NCBI RefSeq assembly: GCF_001064145.1
Contig: NZ_JVOJ01000010.1
Coordinates: forward strand, 1-64,000
Direction of reading: 5' to 3'
Length of the DNA: 64,000 bases
Source: Sanguibacter keddieii
GTDB lineage: Bacteria; Actinomycetota; Actinomycetes; Actinomycetales; Actinomycetaceae
A program made the translations under genes and the position numbers. The stretch's first letter is position 1, and every line of letters starts with the position of its first letter. This document shows, piece after piece, positions 1-8,348 of the stretch. The notes beneath the pieces were generated by a model. The model made no database searches, had not been told where the DNA came from, and saw only the letters and a program-made list of their open reading frames with translations.

Positions 1-369
1 GAGCTTGTCCATACGGCGCGTGGATACTCCTGCCAGGTAGCAGTCAGCGACCACTGTGATCAAGGCGCTTTCGGAGCGTTTGCGGCGTTGAAGCAACCAC
101 TCTGGAAAATAGGTTCCTGAGCGCAGCTTGGGGATCGCCACGTCAATGGTGCCGACCCTGGTGTCCAGGGGCCGGTAGCGATACCCATTGCGCCTGGCCT
201 GACGCTGCGGGTCTTGTTGGCCCCACTGGGCCCCGCACACGGTGTCAGCGTCCGCTGATAACAACGCGTTAATCACGTGCTGGAGCAAGGAACGCATCAA
301 ATCCGGGGATGCCTGGGACAACGCCTCGCCAAGCAGGCCAGCAGGGTCGATAATATGAGGAGCGGTCAT
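1..369 (-). CDS. IS256-family (mutator-type) transposase, N-terminal part, cut by window edge
   Basis: Translating the minus strand from ATG at 369 gives 123 codons without a stop, running off the left edge. The peptide has the N-terminal pattern of IS256/mutator transposases: a DLMRSLL helix, a CGA-x-WG region, a basic RNGYR stretch, then VGTIDVAIPKLRSGTYFPEW and an ADCYLAGVSTRRMDKL helix. The DDE catalytic residues of this family lie downstream and outside the window, so intactness cannot be judged. The insertion sequence would end to the right of the gene, probably near 480-492 where a sequence resembling IS256-type ends (cgggacacta) is seen; that end is inference. The family call rests on motif memory and is fairly secure. 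Confidence 0.85.
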   Translation of the reverse strand, partial: MTAPHIIDPAGLLGEALSQASPDLMRSLLQHVINALLSADADTVCGAQWGQQDPQRQARRNGYRYRPLDTRVGTIDVAIPKLRSGTYFPEWLLQRRKRSESALITVVADCYLAGVSTRRMDKL

Positions 370-492
370 CGTTGTGCCTCCAAATCATTTCGAGTCAGAA
401 GTAGAGAGCTTTCTCGAAGGATCACACGGTGACCGCACCCATATCAAACGGGCCGACCACCACACGGTTACACCACTATGCGGGACACTACT

Positions 493-539
493 CTATCCGG
501 ATGCGCATAACCTATCCGGATGCGCACAACCTATCCGGA
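493..539. repeat. 19-bp tandem repeat, two full copies plus a 9-bp partial
   Basis: The unit beginning ctatccggatgcgca occurs at 493-511, again at 512-530 with one change, and its first nine bases recur at 531-539. The array sits between the presumed end of the insertion sequence and the stop codon of the next leftward gene at 562. It may belong to the insertion-sequence end or to the original chromosomal spacer; sequence alone does not decide. Confidence 0.8.
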
Positions 540-561
540 CATTCGCGCCTACACCAGCCCC

Positions 562-783
562 CTACGCCCGCGCCTGCGCGTGCGGCGGCACGTTCTCGAG
601 CAGGCGCGCGTCGTTGGCACCATCCCCCCGGTCGGGGGCATCGGCCATGGAGCCGGGACGCGTGTCCTCGGGGCGCACACGATCCTCCCAGGAGGGTGGC
701 AGGCCCTCCTCGATGAGGCGGCGGTCCACGTCGGACACGTAGCGGGCGACGCGGCGACGCTTGCGCGGCGTCGGCTCACTCAT
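562..783 (-). CDS. Hypothetical 73-aa basic/acidic protein, translationally coupled
   Basis: This short leftward frame starts with ATG at 783, and its first codons overlap the last codons of the large helicase-like gene (stop at 776-778) by 8 bp, an arrangement typical of coupled translation. The protein opens with a strongly basic patch (RKRRRVARY) and continues with DRRLIEEGLPPSWEDRVRP, then an acidic, low-complexity tail. No family is recognised. A longer reading of the same frame extends upstream to 1758 but is a shadow of the helicase-like gene, so the coupled start is preferred. The IS-proximal side contains only repeats, so the gene may be the last member of its operon. Confidence 0.55.
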   Translation of the reverse strand: MSEPTPRKRRRVARYVSDVDRRLIEEGLPPSWEDRVRPEDTRPGSMADAPDRGDGANDARLLENVPPHAQARA

Positions 784-3700
784 CGGCGGAATCCTCGGGT
801 GCGTCCTCGTCCGACGGCCCGCCCGCATCCTGCCCGCCCGCGGGCTTCGTGCGACGCACGACGTTGCCCAGGACCGCGTCGGACTGGAAGCCGCGTCGCG
901 TGATGCCCAGGGCCTCGCGCAGCTCCTCGGCGGTCTCCAGGTCGGTGCGCTCGACGCCGTCAGAACGCACCCAGGCGGCCATCTCGTCGAGCTGGTCATC
1001 GGAGTAGGCGGCCAGCGGCAGACCCTTGGCGATCGCGGGGCGCGGACCACGGTTTTCCTCGGAGGCACGCTCCTTGCGCTTGATGGCCAGCAGCATGCCG
1101 GTGGTGTCCTCGTCGGCCTTCTTGCGCCGCTTAGATTCCTCATCGAGGCCGTCATCCAGCATCGGCATGCGCGGGGAGGACGAGGCGTCCTCAGCATCGT
1201 CCGCCACCTCGGCTCCATCATCAGAGGAAGCATCTTCGACGCGATCTTCGACGCGCTCGTCTGCGGCATCGTCATCGGCGATGCGCTCGGGCACATCGAC
1301 GACGGGCTCATCATCGGTGGCGCGCAGCTTGTCGAGCGCGTCCAAGACGGCATCGACGACAAGAGAGGCTTCCTTGTCGGGGTCGATGAACAGGGGCATC
1401 GACAAGGCGGTATAGACCGCCCAACCCTGAGCTTCGAGCCAGCGGGGACGGGCGCGGTCACGCACGCGCTGGCTGGGCTCCGCCAGGTACTCCGCGTCGT
1501 CCGTGAGCACCGCGAGGAGCAGGCGCCCCGGAGACTCCGGGTGACCGATCGCGAGCGGAATCCGCATGCCGCCGGGAATGCCAACGTTCGCGACGACCTC
1601 GAGGCCTCGCGAGTACAGGTGCTCGGCGAGGTCGACGAGCAGGCGATCCGGTTCACCGGCCAGGACAGGCCAGGCGTCCATCCCCTCGCCCGCGTGCCCC
1701 TCGGCGATCTCCAGGAGGTCGACGAGCATACGCGAGCCCTCGTGGCCGAGGCGGTCACGGTCGATCTCTCCGCTGCGCAGGGCAGAGACGAGCGTCAGGT
1801 CGCCGCGGACGACGCGCAGGACCTCGGCGAGCGCGTCCGCACCCTCCTCACTCGACAGGACGCCGAAGTCATGAATGACGCGCCCGTGCGGGGTCTTCGC
1901 GAACCCGACGGACAGGATGAGCGATTCGCGGGTCAGGCCGGCCACCTGATCGGGGCCGACGACGACGAAGGGTTCCGGGGTCGCGGGGTCGAAGAACGAG
2001 GCCAGGCCGGGTTCGTCGGCCTTCACGCTCTCCAGGGCCTCGCGGATGCGCTGCGCGTGTCGCTCGGACAGGGCGACGACCGCGAGGGAACGCTCCGGAG
2101 CCTCGACCGCGTGTTCGATGACGGCGTCGACGACTGCATGCACCTCGGCGCCGGTCGACTCGATCGCGTGCGCGCCGGGAGCGGGCATGCCCGTCGCCTC
2201 CACCCAGCGGGCGGACACGGGCGCGTTCGCGGCAGTCCACGGGACGGGGATGCCGGCGTGCTCGTAGCCGTAGCGGGCGAGCAGCAGGGCCACCTGATCG
2301 TTGAGGCGGCGCGGACCGGGCTCGACACGCACGACCGGCAGGACGCCCGCCAGCTCACGGGTCGCGCCACCTTCCGAGGCACCGGTCAGATCGTCGATGA
2401 CGACCAGCTGGTGGCCGCGTGCGATGATCGGTGCCAGCTCGGCGAGCGGCAGGCCGTCAGCGCCGTCTAGGACGACGACGTCGACGGTACGCCCCGTCGG
2501 CGCGAGGGCCGGAACCATCGCGGGCACCGTCATGAGGACGGGCAGCAGGTGGCGCACCAGCGGGTACGACGACAGCAGGTCCAGGTCGGAGGGTGCCATT
2601 CCGTCGGCGAGCAGGTCGCGCAGCTCCTCGTACTGGCTGGGTCGGGCCGCCAGGGCGTTCGTGCGGATTCGACGCACGCCCGTAATGGCCTGCGGGATGA
2701 GCGAGGCCACCTGAGCCTCGTCAAGCTCGCATCCCTCGCGCGTCAAGTCCTCAAGGGAGGCAGGGTCCACCCCGCCGAGCGCGGGCTGAGAGGCGAGCAT
2801 GGCGCGCAGCAGCGAGGCCCACCAGGCGAGGTCGAGCTCGGTGTCGATCGCAGCGTCCTCAACCTCACGATCGGCGAGGTCCTGGGCAAGCTTATCGAGG
2901 CCGCGGGCGGCCAGGCGCTCGCGCATCTGCAGGCGCGCGGGCACCTCGCGGGCGGCGGAGGTGTCGCCGGCCCAGCGTTCGATGAGGGTCGTCAGGCGCT
3001 GCAGGTGGGTGCCCACCAGGTCCGGTTCCTCGGACGCGAACACGGGGGTGATGGCGTCGAGGTCGTCACGTACGGCGTCCGTCAGGGCTGAGATTTCGCC
3101 GATCTTTGCCGGCAGGATGGGCCACGAGTCGTCGCCGCAGACCGCGCACCACGCGTCGCGGCGTTCCTGGACGCGAATGAGGGCACGGTGCAGGTCGGGC
3201 ACGTGGACGCCCGGGCGCACGAGGTCCTGGGCCTGCTTGACGAGGCGATTGCGCTCGGAGCGGCCCATCGAAATATCGTGGTCCTTGCGCCACTGCTTGG
3301 GCGCGGTTGCGATCACCATATCGGCGGCGCTGCGCTCGAACACGCGGGGCAGGAAGACGTCGAGGACGTCGGCAATGCCGTCGAACATGGCGAGCTGGCG
3401 ATCCCACTGGGCGAGCGTGCCGGCGGGCTTGATGCCGGCCTCGCCGGCGACGGCCGCGATGTGCACGCGCAGCTCGGGCAGGGTCTTAGAGAGGCGATCG
3501 ACGCGCAGCAGCACGTCGGAGGCCTGTTCGTCGGAGGTCAGGACAGCGGTGCCCCACGCAGAGGAGGCGGACACGCTGAGGGTCCCAGACCCCAGGGCCT
3601 CGCGCAGCAGGGCGCGGGCGCTCTCGCCCTGATCGACCGCGATGTCGTAGAGGGTCTTTTCGTCCAGGCGCACACGGGTCGTGGGCGGGTTCTCACCGCT

Positions 3701-4969
3701 CGTGAGGTCGGTGAGGGCACGCAGCGCGTCAGCCGCGCACACGCCAAAGCGGCCGTAGGGCTGGTGGAGCGCGGCCGCATACGAGGCCAGTGCGGCGCGC
3801 ACCTGACGCAGGCGGGCGCGCATCTCGTCGACGCTTGCCTGGTCGACGACGGGCGAGGTGTCCTCCATCGCGGCGCTCACGCGCGCTGCCAGGGTCTTAC
3901 GCGCGTCGGAATAGCCGTCGATATTCGCCACGATGTCGGCGAGGCCCAGATCGGCCAGGCGCGTGTAGGCGGCGATTGAACGCGACGGAGAGGTCGACAC
4001 GTGCAGGACCGACCGACCGGTGGCGGCCGCGTCCGCGAGGATCGCCGCGACGACCGACGCGTCGTCGCTGTGCGCGGGGATGTCGATGAAGACGCTACGC
4101 CCGTCGGAGGCGGCCTCGACCGCGTCCTGCTGGGAGGGAATCAGGTCGCCGACGCCCTTTTCGGCCCACGGGTCGCGGTCGGCGGGGTTGGGGACCGGAG
4201 GCTCGGAGCGCAGGTCATTGCGCGCGTCCTGGTCGCCCGCGAGCGCGCGGATCACCTGAGAGTCTTCGAGGGCGGTGACGTCCTCGGCCAGGCTGGCGGC
4301 GAGAGCGCCGGCCGGGTGGCAGAACAGGCCGATGACGAGGTCGTCACGGACCTCGAAACGCGGCAGGGCGGCGCAGGCATCACGCAGGGCGGCCATCGCC
4401 TGGGAGGAGGAGAACCCGTGGGCACCGCTCGCCTGTGCGAGGATCGTGTCCCCGTCCACGTCGAGGCCGTGGCTGCGCAGGGCCTCAGTCAGCTCGGGGG
4501 CGAGCAGGGCGCCGCGTCCGAGCGCGATGAGCACGTCGTCGTCGCGGCGCACGAGGCGCACGGGGCGCAGCAGGGCGGGGACGGTGACGGCGTCGGTCCC
4601 GTTGCGCCACGAGGCGGTGCCGATTCCCAGGTGGATGGGGCCTGTGCCGTGGGCGGAAGCGCGCTGCTCGGAGCGCGCGATGATGGAACGGGCGCGCTCG
4701 AGGGCGCGACCCAGCGCAATGGGTTCGCGGATGAGGAGACTCAGGCGGACGGGGTGTTCCGTGTAGAGCTGGGCGAGGCCTCCGGGATGCGCGCCGGACA
4801 GGGACAGCGTCGGCAGCGACGTGGAGTCTGCGGCGATGTCCTGGTCGAGGCGTGAGCGCCACTTCTCGCGCGCAGAGCCGACGAGGGTGGTCGGGTGCGT
4901 CGAGGTGGACGAGGCCTCTGGAGCCTCGGGCTCAGGGGCGGAACGGCGCGAAAAGATACTAGGAACCAC
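776..4969 (-). CDS. Large degenerate SF1-helicase-like protein with C-terminal Vsr/MTES_1575-type nuclease-like domain
   Basis: The 1397-aa protein has the architecture of large actinobacterial superfamily 1 helicase-like proteins. A Q-motif-like LIPSQQDAV lies near residue 277, but the Walker A position that follows reads IDIPAHSDDAS instead of GxxGxGKT. The motif II region reads VVLDGADGLPLAEL instead of a DE pair. Late in the core, SVGFAKTPHGRVIHDFG matches the family well, yet the expected NVAxTRAR motif VI reads EVLRVVRGDL. After that comes a block resembling the small nuclease-like domain of these proteins (LAVLTDDAEYL...RVRDRARPRWLEAQGW), where the usual acidic E-C-D-G is not kept. ATPase and nuclease activity are therefore doubtful, and a scaffold role is inference. 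The start is GTG. It follows the EamA gene by 25 bp, suggesting co-transcription. Confidence 0.7.
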   Translation of the reverse strand: MVPSIFSRRSAPEPEAPEASSTSTHPTTLVGSAREKWRSRLDQDIAADSTSLPTLSLSGAHPGGLAQLYTEHPVRLSLLIREPIALGRALERARSIIARSEQRASAHGTGPIHLGIGTASWRNGTDAVTVPALLRPVRLVRRDDDVLIALGRGALLAPELTEALRSHGLDVDGDTILAQASGAHGFSSSQAMAALRDACAALPRFEVRDDLVIGLFCHPAGALAASLAEDVTALEDSQVIRALAGDQDARNDLRSEPPVPNPADRDPWAEKGVGDLIPSQQDAVEAASDGRSVFIDIPAHSDDASVVAAILADAAATGRSVLHVSTSPSRSIAAYTRLADLGLADIVANIDGYSDARKTLAARVSAAMEDTSPVVDQASVDEMRARLRQVRAALASYAAALHQPYGRFGVCAADALRALTDLTSGENPPTTRVRLDEKTLYDIAVDQGESARALLREALGSGTLSVSASSAWGTAVLTSDEQASDVLLRVDRLSKTLPELRVHIAAVAGEAGIKPAGTLAQWDRQLAMFDGIADVLDVFLPRVFERSAADMVIATAPKQWRKDHDISMGRSERNRLVKQAQDLVRPGVHVPDLHRALIRVQERRDAWCAVCGDDSWPILPAKIGEISALTDAVRDDLDAITPVFASEEPDLVGTHLQRLTTLIERWAGDTSAAREVPARLQMRERLAARGLDKLAQDLADREVEDAAIDTELDLAWWASLLRAMLASQPALGGVDPASLEDLTREGCELDEAQVASLIPQAITGVRRIRTNALAARPSQYEELRDLLADGMAPSDLDLLSSYPLVRHLLPVLMTVPAMVPALAPTGRTVDVVVLDGADGLPLAELAPIIARGHQLVVIDDLTGASEGGATRELAGVLPVVRVEPGPRRLNDQVALLLARYGYEHAGIPVPWTAANAPVSARWVEATGMPAPGAHAIESTGAEVHAVVDAVIEHAVEAPERSLAVVALSERHAQRIREALESVKADEPGLASFFDPATPEPFVVVGPDQVAGLTRESLILSVGFAKTPHGRVIHDFGVLSSEEGADALAEVLRVVRGDLTLVSALRSGEIDRDRLGHEGSRMLVDLLEIAEGHAGEGMDAWPVLAGEPDRLLVDLAEHLYSRGLEVVANVGIPGGMRIPLAIGHPESPGRLLLAVLTDDAEYLAEPSQRVRDRARPRWLEAQGWAVYTALSMPLFIDPDKEASLVVDAVLDALDKLRATDDEPVVDVPERIADDDAADERVEDRVEDASSDDGAEVADDAEDASSSPRMPMLDDGLDEESKRRKKADEDTTGMLLAIKRKERASEENRGPRPAIAKGLPLAAYSDDQLDEMAAWVRSDGVERTDLETAEELREALGITRRGFQSDAVLGNVVRRTKPAGGQDAGGPSDEDAPEDSADE

Positions 4970-4994
4970 GTTTTAACCCTACGGCAGCACCGCC

Positions 4995-5912
4995 CTATTG
5001 TGTGACGCGGCGCGCCCGGAGAAGGTCGACAACGGAAATGGTCACAACGGCGCCGACGATAAGGGCCATGCCGACGATGTCGATGCCCGTGTAGGAGCTT
5101 CCCATGACGAGGGCGGAAAAGGCGGTCGCGGCGATGGGCTCGAGGCTCCCGATGAGCGACGCCTTGACGGGGCCGATGCGATCCACGCCCCACAGGTAGG
5201 CGGTGAAGGCGACGGCGGTGCCGAGGACGACGGTGATGAACATGGCGAGCACGACGTCGGGCGTCCAGGTGATGTCGAATCGCCACACTCGACCGACCAG
5301 GCCGACGCACGCACCCGCGATCAGCAGGCCGTATGCCACGACGACGTTCGCGCCGTAGGCCGCAATGAGACGCGCGGGAAGCAGCGTGTATGTCGCGAGC
5401 GTGAGCGCAGCAACGGCTCCCCAGGCGAGGGCAGTGGGTGTAATGACGAGGGAGTCCAGCACCCCGTGCGTGCACAGCAGGAAGGTACCGCTCACGGCGA
5501 GGACGATGGCAATCACCTCGGAGGCACGCGGCCATCGCCTGTGGGTGAGACACACCCAGACGACGATGAGGATCAGGCCCAGGTACTGGAGGACGGTGCC
5601 GGTGCCCGCGTTCGACTCCCGGATCGCCCCCATGTAGGTGATCTGGCAGGCCGCGAGCCCAAAAACCGCGTAGATCACGAGGACTCGCCAGTTGCGAGGT
5701 GTGGACACCAATTCTCGGTGACGAGCGGATACCCCACGCGAGCGCGCGAGAACGTACACGAGGGCGAGAATGCCCGAGACGAACATGCGGAAGAAGCTGA
5801 TGAGGGTCAGCTCGATACCGTGATGCTCCATGAGGTAGTCGGCGGAGACCCCGGAGGCACCCCAACACAGGGCAGCCACGACGGTCACGAGATACCCAAG
5901 AGCGTTGCGCAT
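4995..5912 (-). CDS. EamA/DMT-superfamily transporter
   Basis: The 305-aa protein is made almost wholly of hydrophobic helices, about ten, in two similar halves, which is the EamA (RhaT/DMT) layout of inner-membrane metabolite or drug exporters. The N-terminus LGYLVTVVAALCWGASG is a typical first EamA helix, with the GASG turn near residue 20. The second half begins around residue 155 (ALAWGAVAALTLATYTLLPARLI). The substrate cannot be read from sequence. The gene starts with ATG at 5912, just downstream of tRNA-Arg in the same direction, and ends 25 bp before the helicase-like gene, so the three may share a transcript. Confidence 0.88.
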   Translation of the reverse strand: MRNALGYLVTVVAALCWGASGVSADYLMEHHGIELTLISFFRMFVSGILALVYVLARSRGVSARHRELVSTPRNWRVLVIYAVFGLAACQITYMGAIRESNAGTGTVLQYLGLILIVVWVCLTHRRWPRASEVIAIVLAVSGTFLLCTHGVLDSLVITPTALAWGAVAALTLATYTLLPARLIAAYGANVVVAYGLLIAGACVGLVGRVWRFDITWTPDVVLAMFITVVLGTAVAFTAYLWGVDRIGPVKASLIGSLEPIAATAFSALVMGSSYTGIDIVGMALIVGAVVTISVVDLLRARRVTQ

Positions 5913-5927
5913 GGCATCCTTCTACTG

Positions 5928-6000
5928 TGCCCCCGAGACGATTCGAACGTCCGACACCCGCTTTAGGAGAGCGGTGCTCTATCCCCTGAGCTACGAGGGC
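5928..6000 (-). tRNA. tRNA-Arg (anticodon CCU)
   Basis: The minus strand folds as a cloverleaf. The acceptor stem pairs GCCCTCG (from 6000) with CGGGGGC (to 5929) through one G-T pair, the discriminator base is A at 5928, and the T arm carries GTTCGAATC. The anticodon stem CCGCT/AGCGG closes a seven-base loop CTCCTAA, giving anticodon CCT, which reads AGG. The 3' CCA is not encoded (ACA follows), so it must be added by the nucleotidyltransferase. Confidence 0.93.
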
Positions 6001-6102
6001 GTGACAAGTTGTCCGCGCCCACTGTAGCAAAGTGCGCGCACCGCTGTCCTGCGTCGCCGTGCGGAGAGGCTCACCCTGGCGGGCATTCGCCTCCACACAC
6101 GG

Positions 6103-6141
6103 ACGAGGCCGGGGTATCCACGCGTCGGACCCCGGCCTCGT
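6103..6141 (-). terminator. Hairpin terminator downstream of universal stress gene
   Basis: A perfect 13-bp stem (acgaggccggggt at 6103-6115 with its complement at 6129-6141) closes a 13-base loop just past the stop at 6154 of the leftward stress-protein gene. Its arms are copies of the recurrent GACGAGGCCGGGG motif. Confidence 0.75.
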
Positions 6142-6153
6142 GACCGTATGCGT

Positions 6154-7086
6154 TTAGCGGCGCTCCCATTCGGTGTGCACGGCCGTGCCCGCGTCCCCGA
6201 GGTGGGCGGACGGAACGATCATGACCGGGCAGGTCGAGTGACCGAGCACCGTCTGCGACGTCGAGCCGAGGAGCACGCCGGCCAGCCCTCCGCGCCCGCG
6301 GGTGCCGACGACGACCAGGTCGACCGCGGTGGAGAACTCGATGAGCAGGGATGCCGCAGAGCCGTCGAGGGCGTGGCGGGAGACGTGCATGTCGTCCCCG
6401 TCCAGGGCGGCGGCGATCGCGGCGTCCATCCCCTCGCGCACCTGCGCGAGCAGGGCCGAGTGATCGACGCCCGTGGGGGTCCACGTCATGACGGACGGGC
6501 CCACCGCGATCGGCACGGCGGACACCGCGGTCAGGCGCGCATCCCACAGGCGCGCCTCGCCGATCGCGCGCTTGAGCGCGCACGAGGGCTGATCGGTGCC
6601 GTCGATACCGACAACGACGCGCTCGACGGGCGTGAACTTCTTGCCCGAGGTGTGGCGGGGTACGACGACGACGGGACACTTCGAGTGGGCGGGTAGGGCG
6701 GAGGAGACCGTCCCCAGGAGACGATCGGCGAATCCGCCGCCGCCGCGAGAACCGACGACGATCATGTCCACCTCGGCGGAAAAGTCGATGAGGACCCCCG
6801 CAGGGTCGCCGGGCTCGGTCGATCCAGAGACATGCGTCGCTCCGCGTTCGCGAGCCAGGGCCTTCGCCTCCTCGACGACCTGTTCGGCACCCGCCTTCAG
6901 GGCCTCATCGTCGAGAACGGCGTATCCACCGTCCAAGGCGGCAGCAGAGTACGAGGCCAGCGCGTAGGTACACAGGCAATGGATGCGCGCTCCGGTGCGC
7001 GCGCCGCGGTCAGCGGCCCATTTGACGGCGGCAAGGCTCTCCGTCGAGCCATCGACACCGACCAGAATGACTTCGGTAGAACTCAT
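6154..7086 (-). CDS. Universal stress protein, tandem UspA domains
   Basis: The 310-aa protein holds two UspA domains of about 145 residues each. The first opens with ILVGVDGSTESLAAVKWAA and the second with VVVGIDGTDQPSCALKRAI. Each carries the ATP-binding signature G-2x-G-9x-G-S/T: VVGSRGGGGFADRLLGTVS in the first and VVGTRGRGGLAGVLLGSTS in the second, so an ATP-binding cytoplasmic protein is expected. Tandem Usp proteins are usual in actinobacteria, where they are linked to dormancy, hypoxia or nutrient stress. The ATG at 7086 is well placed with a purine-rich stretch (gaggaggac) upstream. It is monocistronic between two hairpin terminators. Confidence 0.93.
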   Translation of the reverse strand: MSSTEVILVGVDGSTESLAAVKWAADRGARTGARIHCLCTYALASYSAAALDGGYAVLDDEALKAGAEQVVEEAKALARERGATHVSGSTEPGDPAGVLIDFSAEVDMIVVGSRGGGGFADRLLGTVSSALPAHSKCPVVVVPRHTSGKKFTPVERVVVGIDGTDQPSCALKRAIGEARLWDARLTAVSAVPIAVGPSVMTWTPTGVDHSALLAQVREGMDAAIAAALDGDDMHVSRHALDGSAASLLIEFSTAVDLVVVGTRGRGGLAGVLLGSTSQTVLGHSTCPVMIVPSAHLGDAGTAVHTEWERR

Positions 7087-7167
7087 GATGTCCTCCTCGT
7101 GGTGGCAGTCACTTATATTGTGCCGTATTTTGACGATCCGCGAAAGCCCAACCCGAGCACAAACTAG

Positions 7168-7201
7168 CGATCCCCGCAGCCCGTGGGGGCTGCGGGGATC
7201 G
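7168..7201 (-). terminator. Hairpin terminator after NlpC/P60 gene
   Basis: A 15-bp perfect stem (cgatccccgcagccc with its complement) closes a GTGG loop directly beyond the stop at 7221. On the minus strand it is followed by CTAGTTTG, a weak T tract. Confidence 0.8.
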
Positions 7202-7220
7202 TCAGCTATCTATCGCAGGC

Positions 7221-7970
7221 TCAGTAGCGCACGTAGGTGGCGCCAGCGCGGACCGGCGAGATCTGGGAGAGACGGCCGGGCACCGTGGCCTCGACCATCT
7301 GGCCGCCGCCGATGTAGATGGCAACGTGGCCGGGGTAGGACACGATGTCACCGGGCTGCGGGTCGGACACGATGGTGCCGCCAGCGGCCTGAGCGGACGA
7401 GGAGTGCGGCAGGTTGATGCCAGCAGCCGCGTACGCGTACTTGACCAGGCCGGAGCAGTCGAGGCCACCGAGGCTCTCGCCACCGTAGACGTAGGGGATA
7501 CCGGTCAGGCCGAGAGCGACGGAGACGATGTCGCCGCCAGCTGCGTTCACGGCGGCCTGACGGGCGGAGGTGTCAGAGGCATCGTCGGAGCGGGTCTCCG
7601 AGCGGGAGGCGGCCGAGTCGGACTGATCGGCGGCGGGGGTCGCGGCGACGGGGGCCGGCGCGGGAGCCTCGGCGGTCGCGGAAGCGGTGACGTCCTCTTC
7701 GGCGGTCCACTCGATGTCCGGAACCTCAACGGTGGTCACGTCATCGACGGCGACGGTCGTCGTATTGAGGTCAGCGCTCTGCGGCTCAGACTGGGGGGTC
7801 GCCGGGGCGGCGTTCGCAACGCCGGCGGCAATCGCGGTCAGCGCAACACCGGCGGCCGACGCAAAAGCGATCGGACGAGCGGCACCGGAGATGTTCATGC
7901 CCTCGACCATGGAATCGGTCAGCGGGCGACGTGCCATGCGGTGACGCGGAGCAGGCTTAATAGTCTTCAC
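7221..7970 (-). CDS. Secreted NlpC/P60 (C40) peptidoglycan endopeptidase
   Basis: The 249-aa protein begins with a basic stretch and a long hydrophobic segment ending in VANAAPA (about residues 30-55), read as a signal peptide. A low-complexity Ala/Pro/Thr/Glu linker follows, to about residue 140. The last 105 residues form an NlpC/P60 domain with catalytic cysteine in LDCSGLVKY and histidine in PGHVAIYIGG, plus VYGGESLGG before the cysteine. Such enzymes cut stem peptides in the cell wall. The start is read as GTG at 7970, with AGGGAGAAC upstream. A c-di-AMP riboswitch lies in its leader, so expression probably responds to this wall-homeostasis messenger. It has no LysM or SH3 domain. Confidence 0.9.
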   Translation of the reverse strand: MKTIKPAPRHRMARRPLTDSMVEGMNISGAARPIAFASAAGVALTAIAAGVANAAPATPQSEPQSADLNTTTVAVDDVTTVEVPDIEWTAEEDVTASATAEAPAPAPVAATPAADQSDSAASRSETRSDDASDTSARQAAVNAAGGDIVSVALGLTGIPYVYGGESLGGLDCSGLVKYAYAAAGINLPHSSSAQAAGGTIVSDPQPGDIVSYPGHVAIYIGGGQMVEATVPGRLSQISPVRAGATYVRY

Positions 7971-7984
7971 TCATGTTCTCCCTG

Positions 7985-8140
7985 TTTCCCTGCGAGGTTA
8001 GCTGTCGGGTTCGGACGGGAGGTCCGGCTCGGCGTGCGAGCTTCACCCCAAGGCTCAAGGAGCCATATCTGGGTTCCCCGCGTGAGACGGTATTTCCGCT
8101 CCATTCGTCGTCTCACTTCGGGTTCCGAATGGGCGGGTGG
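7985..8140 (-). promoter_or_regulatory. ydaO-type cyclic-di-AMP riboswitch in the NlpC/P60 leader
   Basis: Read on the minus strand, the leader contains the conserved ydaO elements. GCGGGGAACCC lies in the 5' half, GGGGTGAAGCTCG in the middle, and the hallmark block TCCGAACCCGACAGCTAACC then TCGCAGG lies at 7987-8016. A helix GTGAGACG/CGTCTCAC brackets the 5' part near 8083-8120. The element ends about 15-20 bp before the GTG start. In actinobacteria this class commonly precedes resuscitation-promoting factors and NlpC/P60 hydrolases, and c-di-AMP binding is known to shut off expression. The 5' boundary is approximate. Confidence 0.9.
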
Positions 8141-8309
8141 TCTGATGACCGATATGAACTATACCCTGGCCGACCGGTCAATGTCACGTTCTGGTAACAG
8201 TGACCTCCCTCATCGTTATCATTCCGTGACATTTGTACCCTGGGATCCCAGGAAAACTCGCCTTTCGCGCGCGTTTCGCGATTCGAGACACAGCCCGCAC
8301 ACGACAAAA

Positions 8310-8330
8310 GCCGGGGCTTGTCGCCCCGGC
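8310..8330 (-). terminator. Hairpin terminator after dtxR-type gene
   Basis: An 8-bp perfect stem (gccggggc / gccccggc) with a five-base loop lies 19 bp past the leftward stop at 8349 and is followed on the minus strand by TTTTGTCG. It contains one copy of the recurrent 13-mer at 8324-8336. Confidence 0.75.
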
Positions 8331-8348
8331 CTCGTCGTTTCTCAGCAC

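Noticed and set aside
761-2470. Long plus-strand open frame opposite the helicase-like gene
   Set aside because: It is a shadow frame. The peptide is rich in Arg, Gly and His with no domain logic, while the minus strand shows recognisable motifs.
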